Under the pieces are notes generated by a model. The model worked only from the letters and a program-made list of their open reading frames with translations, searched no databases and was not told the DNA's origin. From assembly GCF_900108035.1 (NCBI RefSeq), contig NZ_FNVS01000002.1:62001-126000 (forward strand): a stretch of 64,000 nt of DNA, given 5' to 3'. Source of the DNA: Parabacteroides chinchillae (GTDB lineage: Bacteria > Bacteroidota > Bacteroidia > Bacteroidales > Tannerellaceae). The position numbers and the translations under genes were made by a program. Below, piece after piece: positions 45,199 through 53,468 of this stretch; position 1 is the first letter of the stretch, and each line of letters begins with the position of its first letter.

Positions 45199-46011
45199 TT
45201 ATTTCATAACGAAGTCTTCATAGTTTTCTTCTTCTTCTAATTGCGAAAGGGAAAAACTGCGTGGACTAAATTTTAATTTAAACGAATGGATTGCTTCTTC
45301 CGGCATATTTATAAGTTCTTCGGCTGTAATAGCAACATCTAGTTGGGGAAATGATTTGAACTTTTTGAAGTTGGCATCTTTGGAAAGCTTCTCAATTAAT
45401 CCGGAAATAGCTTTTTGCATATTTACTTCTGCTGTTTCACGTAGTTTATCGCCTTCTGTACCAGAGAATAGTTCATCAAGATCAGTATCATATAGAAACT
45501 TCTTTCGGACTACGTCTGTGATTCTACTTAATATAACTTCTTGTTTGATAGAACCATTGTTTCTGTCTACCGCTTCGTATATGTTTGACCGGAAAGCTTT
45601 TCTCATATTACGACTCAGAAAAGCCCAGAATTCTCTATGGAAAGCCGTTTCACTTTTAAGTCTTTCAAAAAAGTGTTTTTCACCTTCTTTACCCTCTATG
45701 TCCGAGGTCATTATAGTGGACATAACGCTACTGATTACAACTTTTGCTGTTTCTTCGCAAAGTTCATTCAGAAATTGCCTGAATTTATTGTACTTAATAT
45801 TGAACTGTTGTTGACTTTCCGATGCATTTTTTACACCATACTTCAATTCTAATTCCATATCGCTTACCATAACGTTTGGTAGTTGGAAATCTTTTACTTT
45901 TCCGTCTTTTCCGTACGATTCGCTAAGTGCCAGCGAGTAAAGATTAGCTTCATGCTGTGCTGAAATGATGTCTCTTAAAATAGAGCCTATTACTGAACTT
46001 AACTGAGCCAT
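45199..46011 (-). CDS. DUF2589-operon protein, 270 residues, unknown
   Basis: The N-terminal IGSILRDIISAQHEANLYSL and FQLPNVMVSDMELELKYGV echo the layout of the two DUF2589 proteins (amphipathic helix with AQ, then a proline-led strand), suggesting a distant member. The middle (70-200) is helical and charged; the end is acidic (LEEEENYEDFVMK). No signal or membrane segment. 9 nt before the 204-residue gene and 30 nt after the 291-residue gene. Confidence 0.7.
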   Translation of the reverse strand: MAQLSSVIGSILRDIISAQHEANLYSLALSESYGKDGKVKDFQLPNVMVSDMELELKYGVKNASESQQQFNIKYNKFRQFLNELCEETAKVVISSVMSTIMTSDIEGKEGEKHFFERLKSETAFHREFWAFLSRNMRKAFRSNIYEAVDRNNGSIKQEVILSRITDVVRKKFLYDTDLDELFSGTEGDKLRETAEVNMQKAISGLIEKLSKDANFKKFKSFPQLDVAITAEELINMPEEAIHSFKLKFSPRSFSLSQLEEEENYEDFVMK

Positions 46012-46041
46012 AATATGATTTTTTTAATTAACTTTTTGCTT

Positions 46042-46917
46042 TTAATCTTCTATACCATCTTCTCCAGCATTATTGTTGGCTGATGCAGTTTCGACTTTGA
46101 TTTCGACTTCCTTGCCGCCTTCTACAAATACTTTGTATGTACCTGCGCTCAATTCGATAACTTTACTGTCGCCATCTATCTTAAAGTCTTCTCCATTTGA
46201 GTTTCCGCCGCTAATTTTCAATGCTTTTGGAGACAATAGGCCGTTTTTGTTTTTGTACGTTGCTATTAAGCGTGCTTTTTCCTGTCCGTTAATTGTAAAA
46301 CGGGTGCTGTTAACTTCCAATGTACCTTCAGGATCGGATACATCCAAAGCGTTACCTAATAATTCCAAAACTTTGGCAAGACCTGCAGGCATACTATCTT
46401 GACCGGCTTTTACAGCCACGTCCATAGTGTATTCTACACTGTACTTTGATTCTTCTGTAGCTTTAGAGTCTTTCTTTGATGAATAGTTGGCATTCATCTT
46501 TGCATCCATGTGGAACGGGCCAACTTTCAAACCGGCAGTCACTTCAGCACTACCGCCCATACTTGTGTTCTCTGATACTTCTGACGTGCTGGATGATGAA
46601 GCAGAAATACTGGCTTTAAAATTAATATCGATACTATGGATAGCGATATAAGGAATAGGAACGATTGTCAACAAAGGCACATTCAACTGTACCATGCGTC
46701 CTCCTTGTAAGAATGAAAAAGATACGGTAACAGCTGTTTTTTCGTGTGTTTCCGGATCTTCGTTCAAGCCGACTTCCTGAATAAATTTCCAGGTTGTTTG
46801 TGCTGCCATAGCCTGAGCTTCAATACATGCTTGTAATGGGCCGCCAATAATTGATCCAAAAGGAATTGCCTGCAATGCATTGGTTGCAACTTGCGACGGA
46901 GTTTTGTCAATAGCCAT
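46042..46917 (-). CDS. DUF2589 family protein, 291 residues
   Basis: First gene of the operon. The N-terminal half has the DUF2589 signature (FGSIIGGPLQACIEAQAMAA; LNVPLLTIVPIPYIAIHSID). A Ser-rich linker (KASISASSSSTSEVSENTSM) follows, then an amphipathic strand region and MPAGLAKVLELLGNAL. The C-terminal 80 residues (from about LEVNSTRFTINGQEKARLIA) look like an Ig-like beta domain. No signal peptide. A strong AAGGAGAT ribosome site precedes the ATG. Function unknown; a structural subunit is one idea. Confidence 0.8.
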   Translation of the reverse strand: MAIDKTPSQVATNALQAIPFGSIIGGPLQACIEAQAMAAQTTWKFIQEVGLNEDPETHEKTAVTVSFSFLQGGRMVQLNVPLLTIVPIPYIAIHSIDINFKASISASSSSTSEVSENTSMGGSAEVTAGLKVGPFHMDAKMNANYSSKKDSKATEESKYSVEYTMDVAVKAGQDSMPAGLAKVLELLGNALDVSDPEGTLEVNSTRFTINGQEKARLIATYKNKNGLLSPKALKISGGNSNGEDFKIDGDSKVIELSAGTYKVFVEGGKEVEIKVETASANNNAGEDGIED

Positions 46918-46964
46918 AATAATAATCTCCTTTTTTAATTGTTGTTTTTAATACTGTTGTTTTC

Positions 46965-46986
46965 GTAAGCTTACGATGCAAAACTA
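46965..46986 (-). promoter_or_regulatory. Promoter of the DUF2589 operon with GTAAGCTTAC palindrome
   Basis: On the minus strand: -7 box TAGTTTTG (46979-46986), 4 nt CATC, then GTAAGCTTAC (46965-46974). Same arrangement as at 42496-42517. The -33 region would lie inside the end of the LytTR gene. Confidence 0.6.
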
Positions 46987-46996
46987 TGGATAAACG

Positions 46997-47428
46997 TTAG
47001 TTGTGGAAATTATCTTCTTTAGTTGAAGGAATATCCTTTTTATTTTTTCGTTTTCTGTATTTGAATGGCGATTTTGTTTCTTCCAGTATATCGAAACATG
47101 CAGATACTTGTTGACTGTAAGGACAGCTTACAGGCAATTGTTTTTTTTCAACATATAATATATTTCCTATAAAAGCATCCACTTTATGCATATTTACAAT
47201 ATAAGAGCGATGAATGCGTACAAAGATGGTTGACGGTAATTTTTGTTCCATCTCCGTCAATGAATGAATAATAATAATTTTAGTACCTTGCATTAGATGA
47301 ATTTCACAGTAACTTCCATCTACCTCTATCCATTGGATATCGGTATACAGATATTTACGGAAGAAATCTTTTTGGCGAATAAATAATCCGTCTTTTACAT
47401 GACAGATAGATTCAGATTTTGTGTTCAT
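46997..47428 (-). CDS. LytTR-type DNA-binding regulator
   Basis: A 143-residue protein that is essentially one LytTR domain (about 10-115): DIQWIEVDGSYCEIHLMQGT, then FVRIHRSYIVNMHKVDAFIG. No receiver or membrane domain is fused. The basic tail is KYRKRKNKKD. LytTR factors bind direct-repeat sites; here the gene lies just upstream of the DUF2589 operon and probably controls it. The ATG at 47428 lies 21 nt after the 16-bp repeat. Confidence 0.85.
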   Translation of the reverse strand: MNTKSESICHVKDGLFIRQKDFFRKYLYTDIQWIEVDGSYCEIHLMQGTKIIIIHSLTEMEQKLPSTIFVRIHRSYIVNMHKVDAFIGNILYVEKKQLPVSCPYSQQVSACFDILEETKSPFKYRKRKNKKDIPSTKEDNFHN

Positions 47429-47448
47429 GCTAAAAATAGAATTAAAGA

Positions 47449-47464
47449 GCTCGGTGAAAGCTAT
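47449..47464 (-). promoter_or_regulatory. 16-bp repeat ATAGCTTTCACCGAGC, copy 2
   Basis: Lies 21-36 nt before the LytTR ATG. Exact match to 42860-42875. Candidate regulator-binding site or shared leader element. Confidence 0.5.
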
Positions 47465-47497
47465 AATGAAATATCAGTGAATTACACTGATCATTTT

Positions 47498-47845
47498 TTA
47501 TTTATATTCCTCTCTGATGTAAGTTCCACCAGGGGATAGAAACAGAGTACTGTCTTTCTTGCTATATGATATAAAAATACGTCCTTCTGCTTGAATATAG
47601 GTTCCATATTGGGTTTGTAAGATGGGATAAATAATAGGATATTTTTCTCTGTTTACAGTAATATGATGCACTATAGCAATGTAACCACTCTCCGTTGAAA
47701 GGATAGAGATACGCGGTCGCCCTTGTATGCTTATCCAATTTCCACAGATGTAATCAATGGATGATGTATCAGTCTGTTTCTTACAATCATATAAAAATAA
47801 AAAACAATAAGAAAGTAGTATTGATGTAATGATAATTTTGTTCAT
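47498..47845 (-). CDS. DUF3876-like small lipoprotein
   Basis: A 115-residue protein with a hydrophobic start (MNKIIITSILLSYCFLFLYD) and a Cys right after it, a possible lipobox though with Asp at -1. The body (GNWISIQGRPRISILSTESG; GTYIQAEGRIFISYSKKDS) fits the DUF3876 pattern of small Bacteroidales proteins. The ATG at 47845 is chosen over one 13 codons upstream because it gives a proper signal. Function unknown. Promoter box TATTTTTG at 47874-47881. Confidence 0.6.
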   Translation of the reverse strand: MNKIIITSILLSYCFLFLYDCKKQTDTSSIDYICGNWISIQGRPRISILSTESGYIAIVHHITVNREKYPIIYPILQTQYGTYIQAEGRIFISYSKKDSTLFLSPGGTYIREEYK

Positions 47846-47925
47846 AATATTGTAAATAGAATGATGTTTGAAGCAAAAATACAAGTCTGATTATTTTAGC
47901 AGCAAGAAACTTTTTGGATTATTGT

Positions 47926-48015
47926 TTTTATTTTTTGGTTTAGGTATAATTCCGGATATATAGAAATTATCCGGTAATATTGTAAAAAGGAATATCACCA
48001 AACCAAAAAATAAAA
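47926..48015. repeat. 90-bp inverted-repeat element, MITE-like
   Basis: TTTTATTTTTTGGTTT (47926-47941) and its exact reverse complement (48000-48015) flank 58 nt that hold a second hairpin CCGGATA/TATCCGG (47952-47958 with 47968-47974). It sits in the divergent gap 47846-48090. TTATT occurs on both flanks but not in perfect register, so a target duplication is unproven. Could also be a regulatory RNA structure. Confidence 0.45.
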
Positions 48016-48038
48016 TTATTCTGTCAAGAGCATTCATC

Positions 48039-48046
48039 TAGTTTTG
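48039..48046 (+). promoter_or_regulatory. Promoter -7 box of the 190-residue lipoprotein gene
   Basis: TAGTTTTG matches TAnnTTTG. A strong Shine-Dalgarno AAGGAGGT (48077-48084) stands 6 nt before the ATG, unusual for this phylum. Confidence 0.5.
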
Positions 48047-48090
48047 CAACCGAATCAATTTATAAATAAATAATAAAAGGAGGTTGTATT

Positions 48091-48663
48091 ATGAAATCTG
48101 TCACTTTAACATTATTGGCCATATTATGTTTGTCTTGTTCAAAAGAAGAAACAGATTATATAAATTGTAAAACAAGTAAAGAAGTTGTACAAAAGTTTCA
48201 TTCTTATTTTTGTTATCCGGTAGATAAGCTGACATGCCAATTGGATGGATATATGGATGGTGAATACGTTGTTCAGGTTACATCGAGTGATGTGCCATGT
48301 CAATTATTTTCAGATATTACAGGGATCAAAATTGTTCTTAAAGATTCGTATGAATATTCTTTTGTATCGGATGACGGTATTTTTATTCGGATCAATGGTA
48401 AAAGAACATCTGAAAATGCTATATATGCAACCTGGCGTATAAATATTCCTGAGATACCCGGAGTTTCAATAATCCATTTTGCTAGTCAGGATATAGCTAA
48501 TGGAACAAACGGAGAGCCTGTAGGAGGAGTTCCTGTTATTTTTGTAGCAGGTACACAATATGAGGTCCGCGTATTATTTACTCCGGGTGGACTCGGTGAC
48601 TTATCGTATAATGATGATATTTTCAGGGGAATATTGCAAGAACAAAAGCAAACAGGATTCTGA
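48091..48663 (+). CDS. Hypothetical lipoprotein, 190 residues
   Basis: Lipobox at the end of MKSVTLTLLAILCLSCSKEE (LSC). The mature part is beta-rich with several Cys (YFCYPVDKLTCQLDGYMDG) and the C-terminal VRVLFTPGGLGDLSYNDDIF. No family recognised. The region downstream to 49017 is decayed coding sequence, so this gene may once have been part of a larger operon. Confidence 0.7.
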   Translation: MKSVTLTLLAILCLSCSKEETDYINCKTSKEVVQKFHSYFCYPVDKLTCQLDGYMDGEYVVQVTSSDVPCQLFSDITGIKIVLKDSYEYSFVSDDGIFIRINGKRTSENAIYATWRINIPEIPGVSIIHFASQDIANGTNGEPVGGVPVIFVAGTQYEVRVLFTPGGLGDLSYNDDIFRGILQEQKQTGF

Positions 48664-48685
48664 TTACGATATAATAGGTTCAATG

Positions 48686-48973
48686 GTAAAAAAAACAGGC
48701 GATTGTGTAGGTGCATACATACGTCAATGGATAGGGGGTAAAAATATTCCTATGCATCAATTATACGGATTAGAATCAGGATACACCTATTTCCAATTGG
48801 CTGATTTATATATAGTGGAAAACATTTAATATTGGAATATAATACATCAGACGGTTCCCGGCGGACGAATGCTTATGCTGCCCATTTATCAATTGCTACG
48901 GAAAAACGGATTGGATGACGATCATATTCTGCTAATTGTTGAAGACGATAGGCTCGCATGTTTCAGTTTATAA
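48686..48973 (+). pseudogene. Decayed coding remnants, last part like a C13 (legumain-type) peptidase start
   Basis: 48686-48829 reads MVKKTGDCVGAYIRQWIGGK then NIPMHQLYGLESGYTYFQLA without a known match. From 48836 another frame reads GGRMLMLPIYQLLRKNGLDD then DHILLIVEDDRLA and stops at 48971-48973. The second piece is similar to the N-terminal part of bacterial C13 peptidases (residues such as LLRKNG, DDHI and IxEDD). No start and no catalytic His/Cys are present. Low confidence on the family; fair confidence that this is not an intact gene. Confidence 0.35.
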
Positions 48974-49017
48974 TGCGGAATATTTTGATAATCTGTATAA
49001 CTCGTCCATAAATGAAT

Positions 49018-49725
49018 TTATTTATACTCCTCATTGATCATATTAATTGTTTTATGGAGTACTTTCTGCGTATTTATACTTGTATTGGTTATAGATTTTG
49101 CCATTAACGGAAGTGTAGTCAGCATGTATTGACAAAAGGTGCTATCTTGTGCTATTTGCTTCCATTGCTCTTTTGCGGTCGGGACGTGTGCATTATTTGG
49201 TAGATGGGCATAGAAATTGGAGAGTTGTTCAATCCGGACTTCTCTATAGTGAGTATCCATATCTTTTATGATATTAATGTATTCGTAGCATTCAAACAGT
49301 TGAAGCAATAATTGCTTGTTTTTCATTCGTTGCATGGTGCCTGATACTTTTGTCATATCTAAGGCATTATTTTTCAGGAACCAATAGTAATAAAGACGGT
49401 GATGATTATAGTATCGGTTTACAATATTTTCGTCAATATTTTCTTTTTGGATGATATTACGGTAAAGTAATTCAGAAAATGCGATTTCATCTTTGCAGTG
49501 ATTTTGTATGTTGGAAAGCTCAACTAAATCATACTCTAGTTCGTTTACCATCATTTGCATAACCTGGAGATCTTCATTTGCCTCTATATAATTTTCTATC
49601 AGGTTTTCGCCATAAAATGTGGCAGTAATGCTAATTATTACGACAGATAGTTCCGTTGTATAATCAGCCCACCAATCAGCATGTTGTTTAAACTTTTGAT
49701 ATAAAGCCTTTAGTAAACCAATCAT
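49018..49725 (-). CDS. Membrane-anchored hypothetical protein, DUF6090-like
   Basis: A 235-residue protein with one membrane segment near the N-terminus (DYTTELSVVIISITATFYGE) followed by a long helical, polar domain. The segment-plus-helix layout matches the DUF6090-type proteins common in Bacteroidota, whose role is unknown. Single gene; it ends where the decayed region begins. Confidence 0.65.
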   Translation of the reverse strand: MIGLLKALYQKFKQHADWWADYTTELSVVIISITATFYGENLIENYIEANEDLQVMQMMVNELEYDLVELSNIQNHCKDEIAFSELLYRNIIQKENIDENIVNRYYNHHRLYYYWFLKNNALDMTKVSGTMQRMKNKQLLLQLFECYEYINIIKDMDTHYREVRIEQLSNFYAHLPNNAHVPTAKEQWKQIAQDSTFCQYMLTTLPLMAKSITNTSINTQKVLHKTINMINEEYK

Positions 49726-49830
49726 GAATTATCTCTTTTTACAGGGTAAATATCGGTATTCATCCAGAGAGAAATCAATCTATTTATTGGTTATGGTATT
49801 TTCTTTTCCGGGTTATGTTTCCTATAAGAT

Positions 49831-49866
49831 AAAAGCCCCGGAATTATTTTAATTCGCAGGGCTTTT
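49831..49866 (-). terminator. Terminator of the menaquinone/DUF3857 run
   Basis: Stem AAAAGCCC (49831-49838) with GGGCTTTT (49859-49866) and a T-run on the minus strand, 31 nt after the last stop. Confidence 0.7.
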
Positions 49867-49897
49867 ATTTGATCAATCTGGTGTAGAACCTGTTTCT

Positions 49898-51499
49898 CTA
49901 TTTTTCTGAAAATAATAATAATCTATTGTTTGGATCTGTCCACTCATTAAGAAGAACACGCAAATCGCTATATTCAGCCGGAGTAAATTGTTGCTTATTC
50001 AATTCGATGGTGCGAATTACTTCAATGGTACTGTCTTTGGAAGTAATTGTTTGTGTAACTTTTCCGTAAGGCTTACTTACCACGGTCTGTCCAACTGGAG
50101 TTTTTAATGTTAATCCTTCAGCATTATTTATTGCGTAGGTAATTTCTTCCTGTAGGAGAGAGGGTATTTCAAACAATCCGGTGCGTTTGCTAGGCAATGA
50201 TGAAATATTCCACGTATCTATACCTTTTAATAGAACAGGTAATGTGTAAATTATAAAACCACCTTTTGCCATAGAGGCATCAATATTTATTTCTTTGTTT
50301 TCTTTTATAATAAGAGGTTGGGTATTCACCTGGATTTGTTTTCCATCAAGTGTGAAAATGTTATCTAATATGCCCCGGGCTTTTACATTAATTGGTTCCA
50401 TGTTAAAAGCTGACAAATACAGGTCTTCACTGTTGGAAGTCGCTTTTACCATAAATTTTTTTATACTGCGAATACCTGCAATGTTTGCATCTATATTTGC
50501 AGGATAGAAAGCAACTATTTCCGATTTTATACCAGCTGCATTAAGCATAGAACAGAGTAATTGTGTTTTTTCTGTTGCTGTCCCATAAGCGCTACGTAAT
50601 ACATCATCTGCGTTGCGAATGGTGAATCCTGTATAATCCAGAGGAATTGGGCATAGATCTATATTCTCAACAACATGGCGTTGAGTAATTTCTATCTTTT
50701 CTTTATCATTGGTTGCGTTTTCTGTAATATATTGTGCAAACGCTTTACTTTCATAATTCATAGAATTATTGAAACATTGTTTCATATATCCAAGAGCTTC
50801 GGATTGTGATGTGTAAGTTGTAGCAATAAGACGAGGCGTACCATCGTTATTCTCCGGTAGAAATGCTTCACGGGAAGAGGCTGGGACATTATGCAAAGTC
50901 CAATTTACTGTTTTTTGCCCGTTGCTGCTTGTCTCAATGGCTTTCGCGCTCGAATCATAGAGATGATACGTAAGAGTTGTGTTGTGAGGAACAATAATTG
51001 TCAATGAATACTCTTTTACCGGCGAAGTTGCAGATAGAAGCTCTTCTATATCGAGTGCCGGATAGAATCCAGGCTTGGATATAATAGAATAATCCAGATA
51101 AATAGTAGCTCCTAACTCTAATCCGGTATGTACTACCACCATTTCTTTTAAGTTATTATAAGCCGGGGCGTCTGCTGCAAAACGGGGCAAGACTTCTACA
51201 AAAGCGTTTGGAGGAGTTTCAACAATAGAACCATCCTTTTGTACGGTATAAGAAGAATGTATTTGTAATTCCTGATATTGTGGGTTGTACAAAATGAAAC
51301 TTTCTCCATACGTGCCATTCATAGCCGTATGAGTATAGAGTGTTAACTCCATAGCGTAGCGATATTCCTGACTGCCATCAGAATTCAATTTGTATGTTTT
51401 TCCCACTTTCTTGTATTCTGCTTCTGATGCTGCAAATGCAGATATTGAGGTAAACAGCAAGCAAAAGAGAAGAACGGATATTTTATTTATTTTATTCAT
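49898..51499 (-). CDS. DUF3857 protein with an inactive transglutaminase-like domain
   Basis: A 533-residue secreted protein (signal MNKINKISVLLFCLLFTSIS then AFA). The N-terminal DUF3857 region spans about 30-220, a transglutaminase-like region 255-380. The catalytic Cys motif, GVC+D in the neighbour, reads YGTATEKTQLL here, with Ala308 at the Cys position, so it is probably a non-enzymatic paralogue. It starts 5 nt after the active paralogue. A structural or carbohydrate/peptide-binding role is possible. Confidence 0.8.
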   Translation of the reverse strand: MNKINKISVLLFCLLFTSISAFAASEAEYKKVGKTYKLNSDGSQEYRYAMELTLYTHTAMNGTYGESFILYNPQYQELQIHSSYTVQKDGSIVETPPNAFVEVLPRFAADAPAYNNLKEMVVVHTGLELGATIYLDYSIISKPGFYPALDIEELLSATSPVKEYSLTIIVPHNTTLTYHLYDSSAKAIETSSNGQKTVNWTLHNVPASSREAFLPENNDGTPRLIATTYTSQSEALGYMKQCFNNSMNYESKAFAQYITENATNDKEKIEITQRHVVENIDLCPIPLDYTGFTIRNADDVLRSAYGTATEKTQLLCSMLNAAGIKSEIVAFYPANIDANIAGIRSIKKFMVKATSNSEDLYLSAFNMEPINVKARGILDNIFTLDGKQIQVNTQPLIIKENKEINIDASMAKGGFIIYTLPVLLKGIDTWNISSLPSKRTGLFEIPSLLQEEITYAINNAEGLTLKTPVGQTVVSKPYGKVTQTITSKDSTIEVIRTIELNKQQFTPAEYSDLRVLLNEWTDPNNRLLLFSEK

Positions 51500-51504
51500 G
51501 GTTT

Positions 51505-53466
51505 TTATTTTTCAATTATTATATAGTCTCCGAAACTTTTATGGGCGTTTACTGCTGCACGGAATCCTTCCCAGTCGGCAGCTTCATAAACACGTTTTTT
51601 TAAGGAAAGTTTTTGATGAAGCTCAATAGTATTTCCTTTTTGTTTGAGTGAGCCATCAAAATCGGCGGCCGTACTTTGTTTATGGTCTTCTTTGTCTGTT
51701 TGCATCATTGTATATCCTTTCGGCAATTGAATTGTTTCGTCCAATTCTACCAAACGGGAACAGGCATCTTTAAATCCGTAATTGCGGTTTTTTAAATCGG
51801 TGTTAATACGCAAATAGCTTTTTACCTGATTATACAAATTATTCATCACCATAGGTTTAAATATTATGTGTTTTCCGGCAACGGAAGCATATTGAGGGAT
51901 CTCATATGTGAAAGTCATCCGTATAGGCGCTGCCTGATAATTTTTCGGATCTTTACCATAATCCACTTTTAGCAATTTTGCTTTAGGTGATATATTTAGC
52001 AATTGCTTTTCCAGAGTATTTTGCCAGTCAGACTGCCAACCTCGGGTAAAAATACTACGAATGTTACTGTCTGATTGTCCTTCTGCAGTAATGGTAAATT
52101 GTCCGCGTAAAGTACCATTAATATCTAATTTATTGTTTGCTTTGATACGTATATAGTGGTTTTCAGGTGCGGAAACAGGAGTAAGGCATAAATCGGAACC
52201 TTCAGGCACACCAGGCAAATAGTTCTGTTGCTGTTCGGCACTACTCCATAATTCACGGCAGAAAGGAACCCAGGTCGGATCGAGCGGCATATAAGTTCCA
52301 TTAGATAATTTAACTACGGCAACACAATGATTAAAATGGTCTGCCGGAATACTTTCGACACGGCTACCTGCCATTGTCATAGCCGGATAAGCTTCAAATC
52401 CTGCCATGCGAAGGAATGAAATTAATGTCCCTGCAATATCTTTACAAACACCACAGCGATCGGTATAATTCATTTTGGTATTATGAAGCGTAAATCCTTC
52501 TCCTTTCCCCATTGAGATGCCAGCATAACGGATATTGTCTGCAACCCAATGTGTTAAAACGGCAATCTTTTCCATTTCCGTGCTTTTGCCTTTTATCAGT
52601 TCATCTACTTTTTTCTGGGCTTCGGGGAGTGGTGCAAAGCTATTGTAGTCTTCGTTTACCTTATTAAACCAAAGAGACTTATCTTGCCATTTGGGGGTTG
52701 ACGACATCATCAGTTTGGGTGCACAGTCAAATAAGTCAACCATATTAGGCTCCTTTTTGAATGGCAGCATATCCTTCATTGCAAAAGTATAGACTTTCAG
52801 TCCGTCTTCATACCGCATTGACGAAGTACATTCTCCCTGATAGAATTGAAATTGCATATCTTTTTCCATAGGGATGGAAACTGTATATACTTTGCGTACG
52901 GTAGGTTCTGTTGCCCAGAAAGGAACAATGTCATAAAATTGTCCATACATAGGAGGGACGAAACGTGATTCATCATCATCTCCTGCTAGGAGGGCGTAGG
53001 TAAATCCTTTCTTTGCAATTTTATATTCTATAATATCACCGGGATAAAGACGGCCTACTTCCATCATGATTTGGCGTGCTCCCCAGTAAATAGCCCGTGC
53101 CGGTGCGGCATAGTCACAAGCTTGAGTAATATCCAGATTAATCACATCTCCGTTTGTACGATAGATTGTGACATAACGAAACTCTGCAAATGCAGTCAAC
53201 GGATCATAATCATATTTAATAATCCGATTTTGAACCGCTCCTTTAGGTGTTTGTACTTTTATTTTCTTGTATATTACAAAAGAGCCGGATCCCGAAGGTT
53301 GTACTGTAACGGCAGTGCTATCCAGTAAAGTGATATAATCGGCAGTTGCATACATTTTTTGTTTTTCGGTTGTTGGATCTTGCGGTAGCTGACAACAAGA
53401 GTTACTCTGTCCGTATGCTGACGAGTATATCAACAATGAAAACATTACAATAAATAAGTGTTTCAT
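51505..53466 (-). CDS. DUF3857/transglutaminase-like secreted protein
   Basis: A 653-residue protein with signal MKHLFIVMFSLLIYSSAYGQ. DUF3857 spans about 40-250. The transglutaminase core at 290-400 keeps the triad: Cys341 in DRCGVCKDIAG, His380 in PADHFNHCVAV and Asp396 in YMPLDPTW. It would cleave or crosslink peptide amides outside the cytosol. It follows menE by 2 nt, probably by operon extension and not by pathway role. Confidence 0.87.
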   Translation of the reverse strand: MKHLFIVMFSLLIYSSAYGQSNSCCQLPQDPTTEKQKMYATADYITLLDSTAVTVQPSGSGSFVIYKKIKVQTPKGAVQNRIIKYDYDPLTAFAEFRYVTIYRTNGDVINLDITQACDYAAPARAIYWGARQIMMEVGRLYPGDIIEYKIAKKGFTYALLAGDDDESRFVPPMYGQFYDIVPFWATEPTVRKVYTVSIPMEKDMQFQFYQGECTSSMRYEDGLKVYTFAMKDMLPFKKEPNMVDLFDCAPKLMMSSTPKWQDKSLWFNKVNEDYNSFAPLPEAQKKVDELIKGKSTEMEKIAVLTHWVADNIRYAGISMGKGEGFTLHNTKMNYTDRCGVCKDIAGTLISFLRMAGFEAYPAMTMAGSRVESIPADHFNHCVAVVKLSNGTYMPLDPTWVPFCRELWSSAEQQQNYLPGVPEGSDLCLTPVSAPENHYIRIKANNKLDINGTLRGQFTITAEGQSDSNIRSIFTRGWQSDWQNTLEKQLLNISPKAKLLKVDYGKDPKNYQAAPIRMTFTYEIPQYASVAGKHIIFKPMVMNNLYNQVKSYLRINTDLKNRNYGFKDACSRLVELDETIQLPKGYTMMQTDKEDHKQSTAADFDGSLKQKGNTIELHQKLSLKKRVYEAADWEGFRAAVNAHKSFGDYIIIEK

Positions 53467-53468
53467 AA

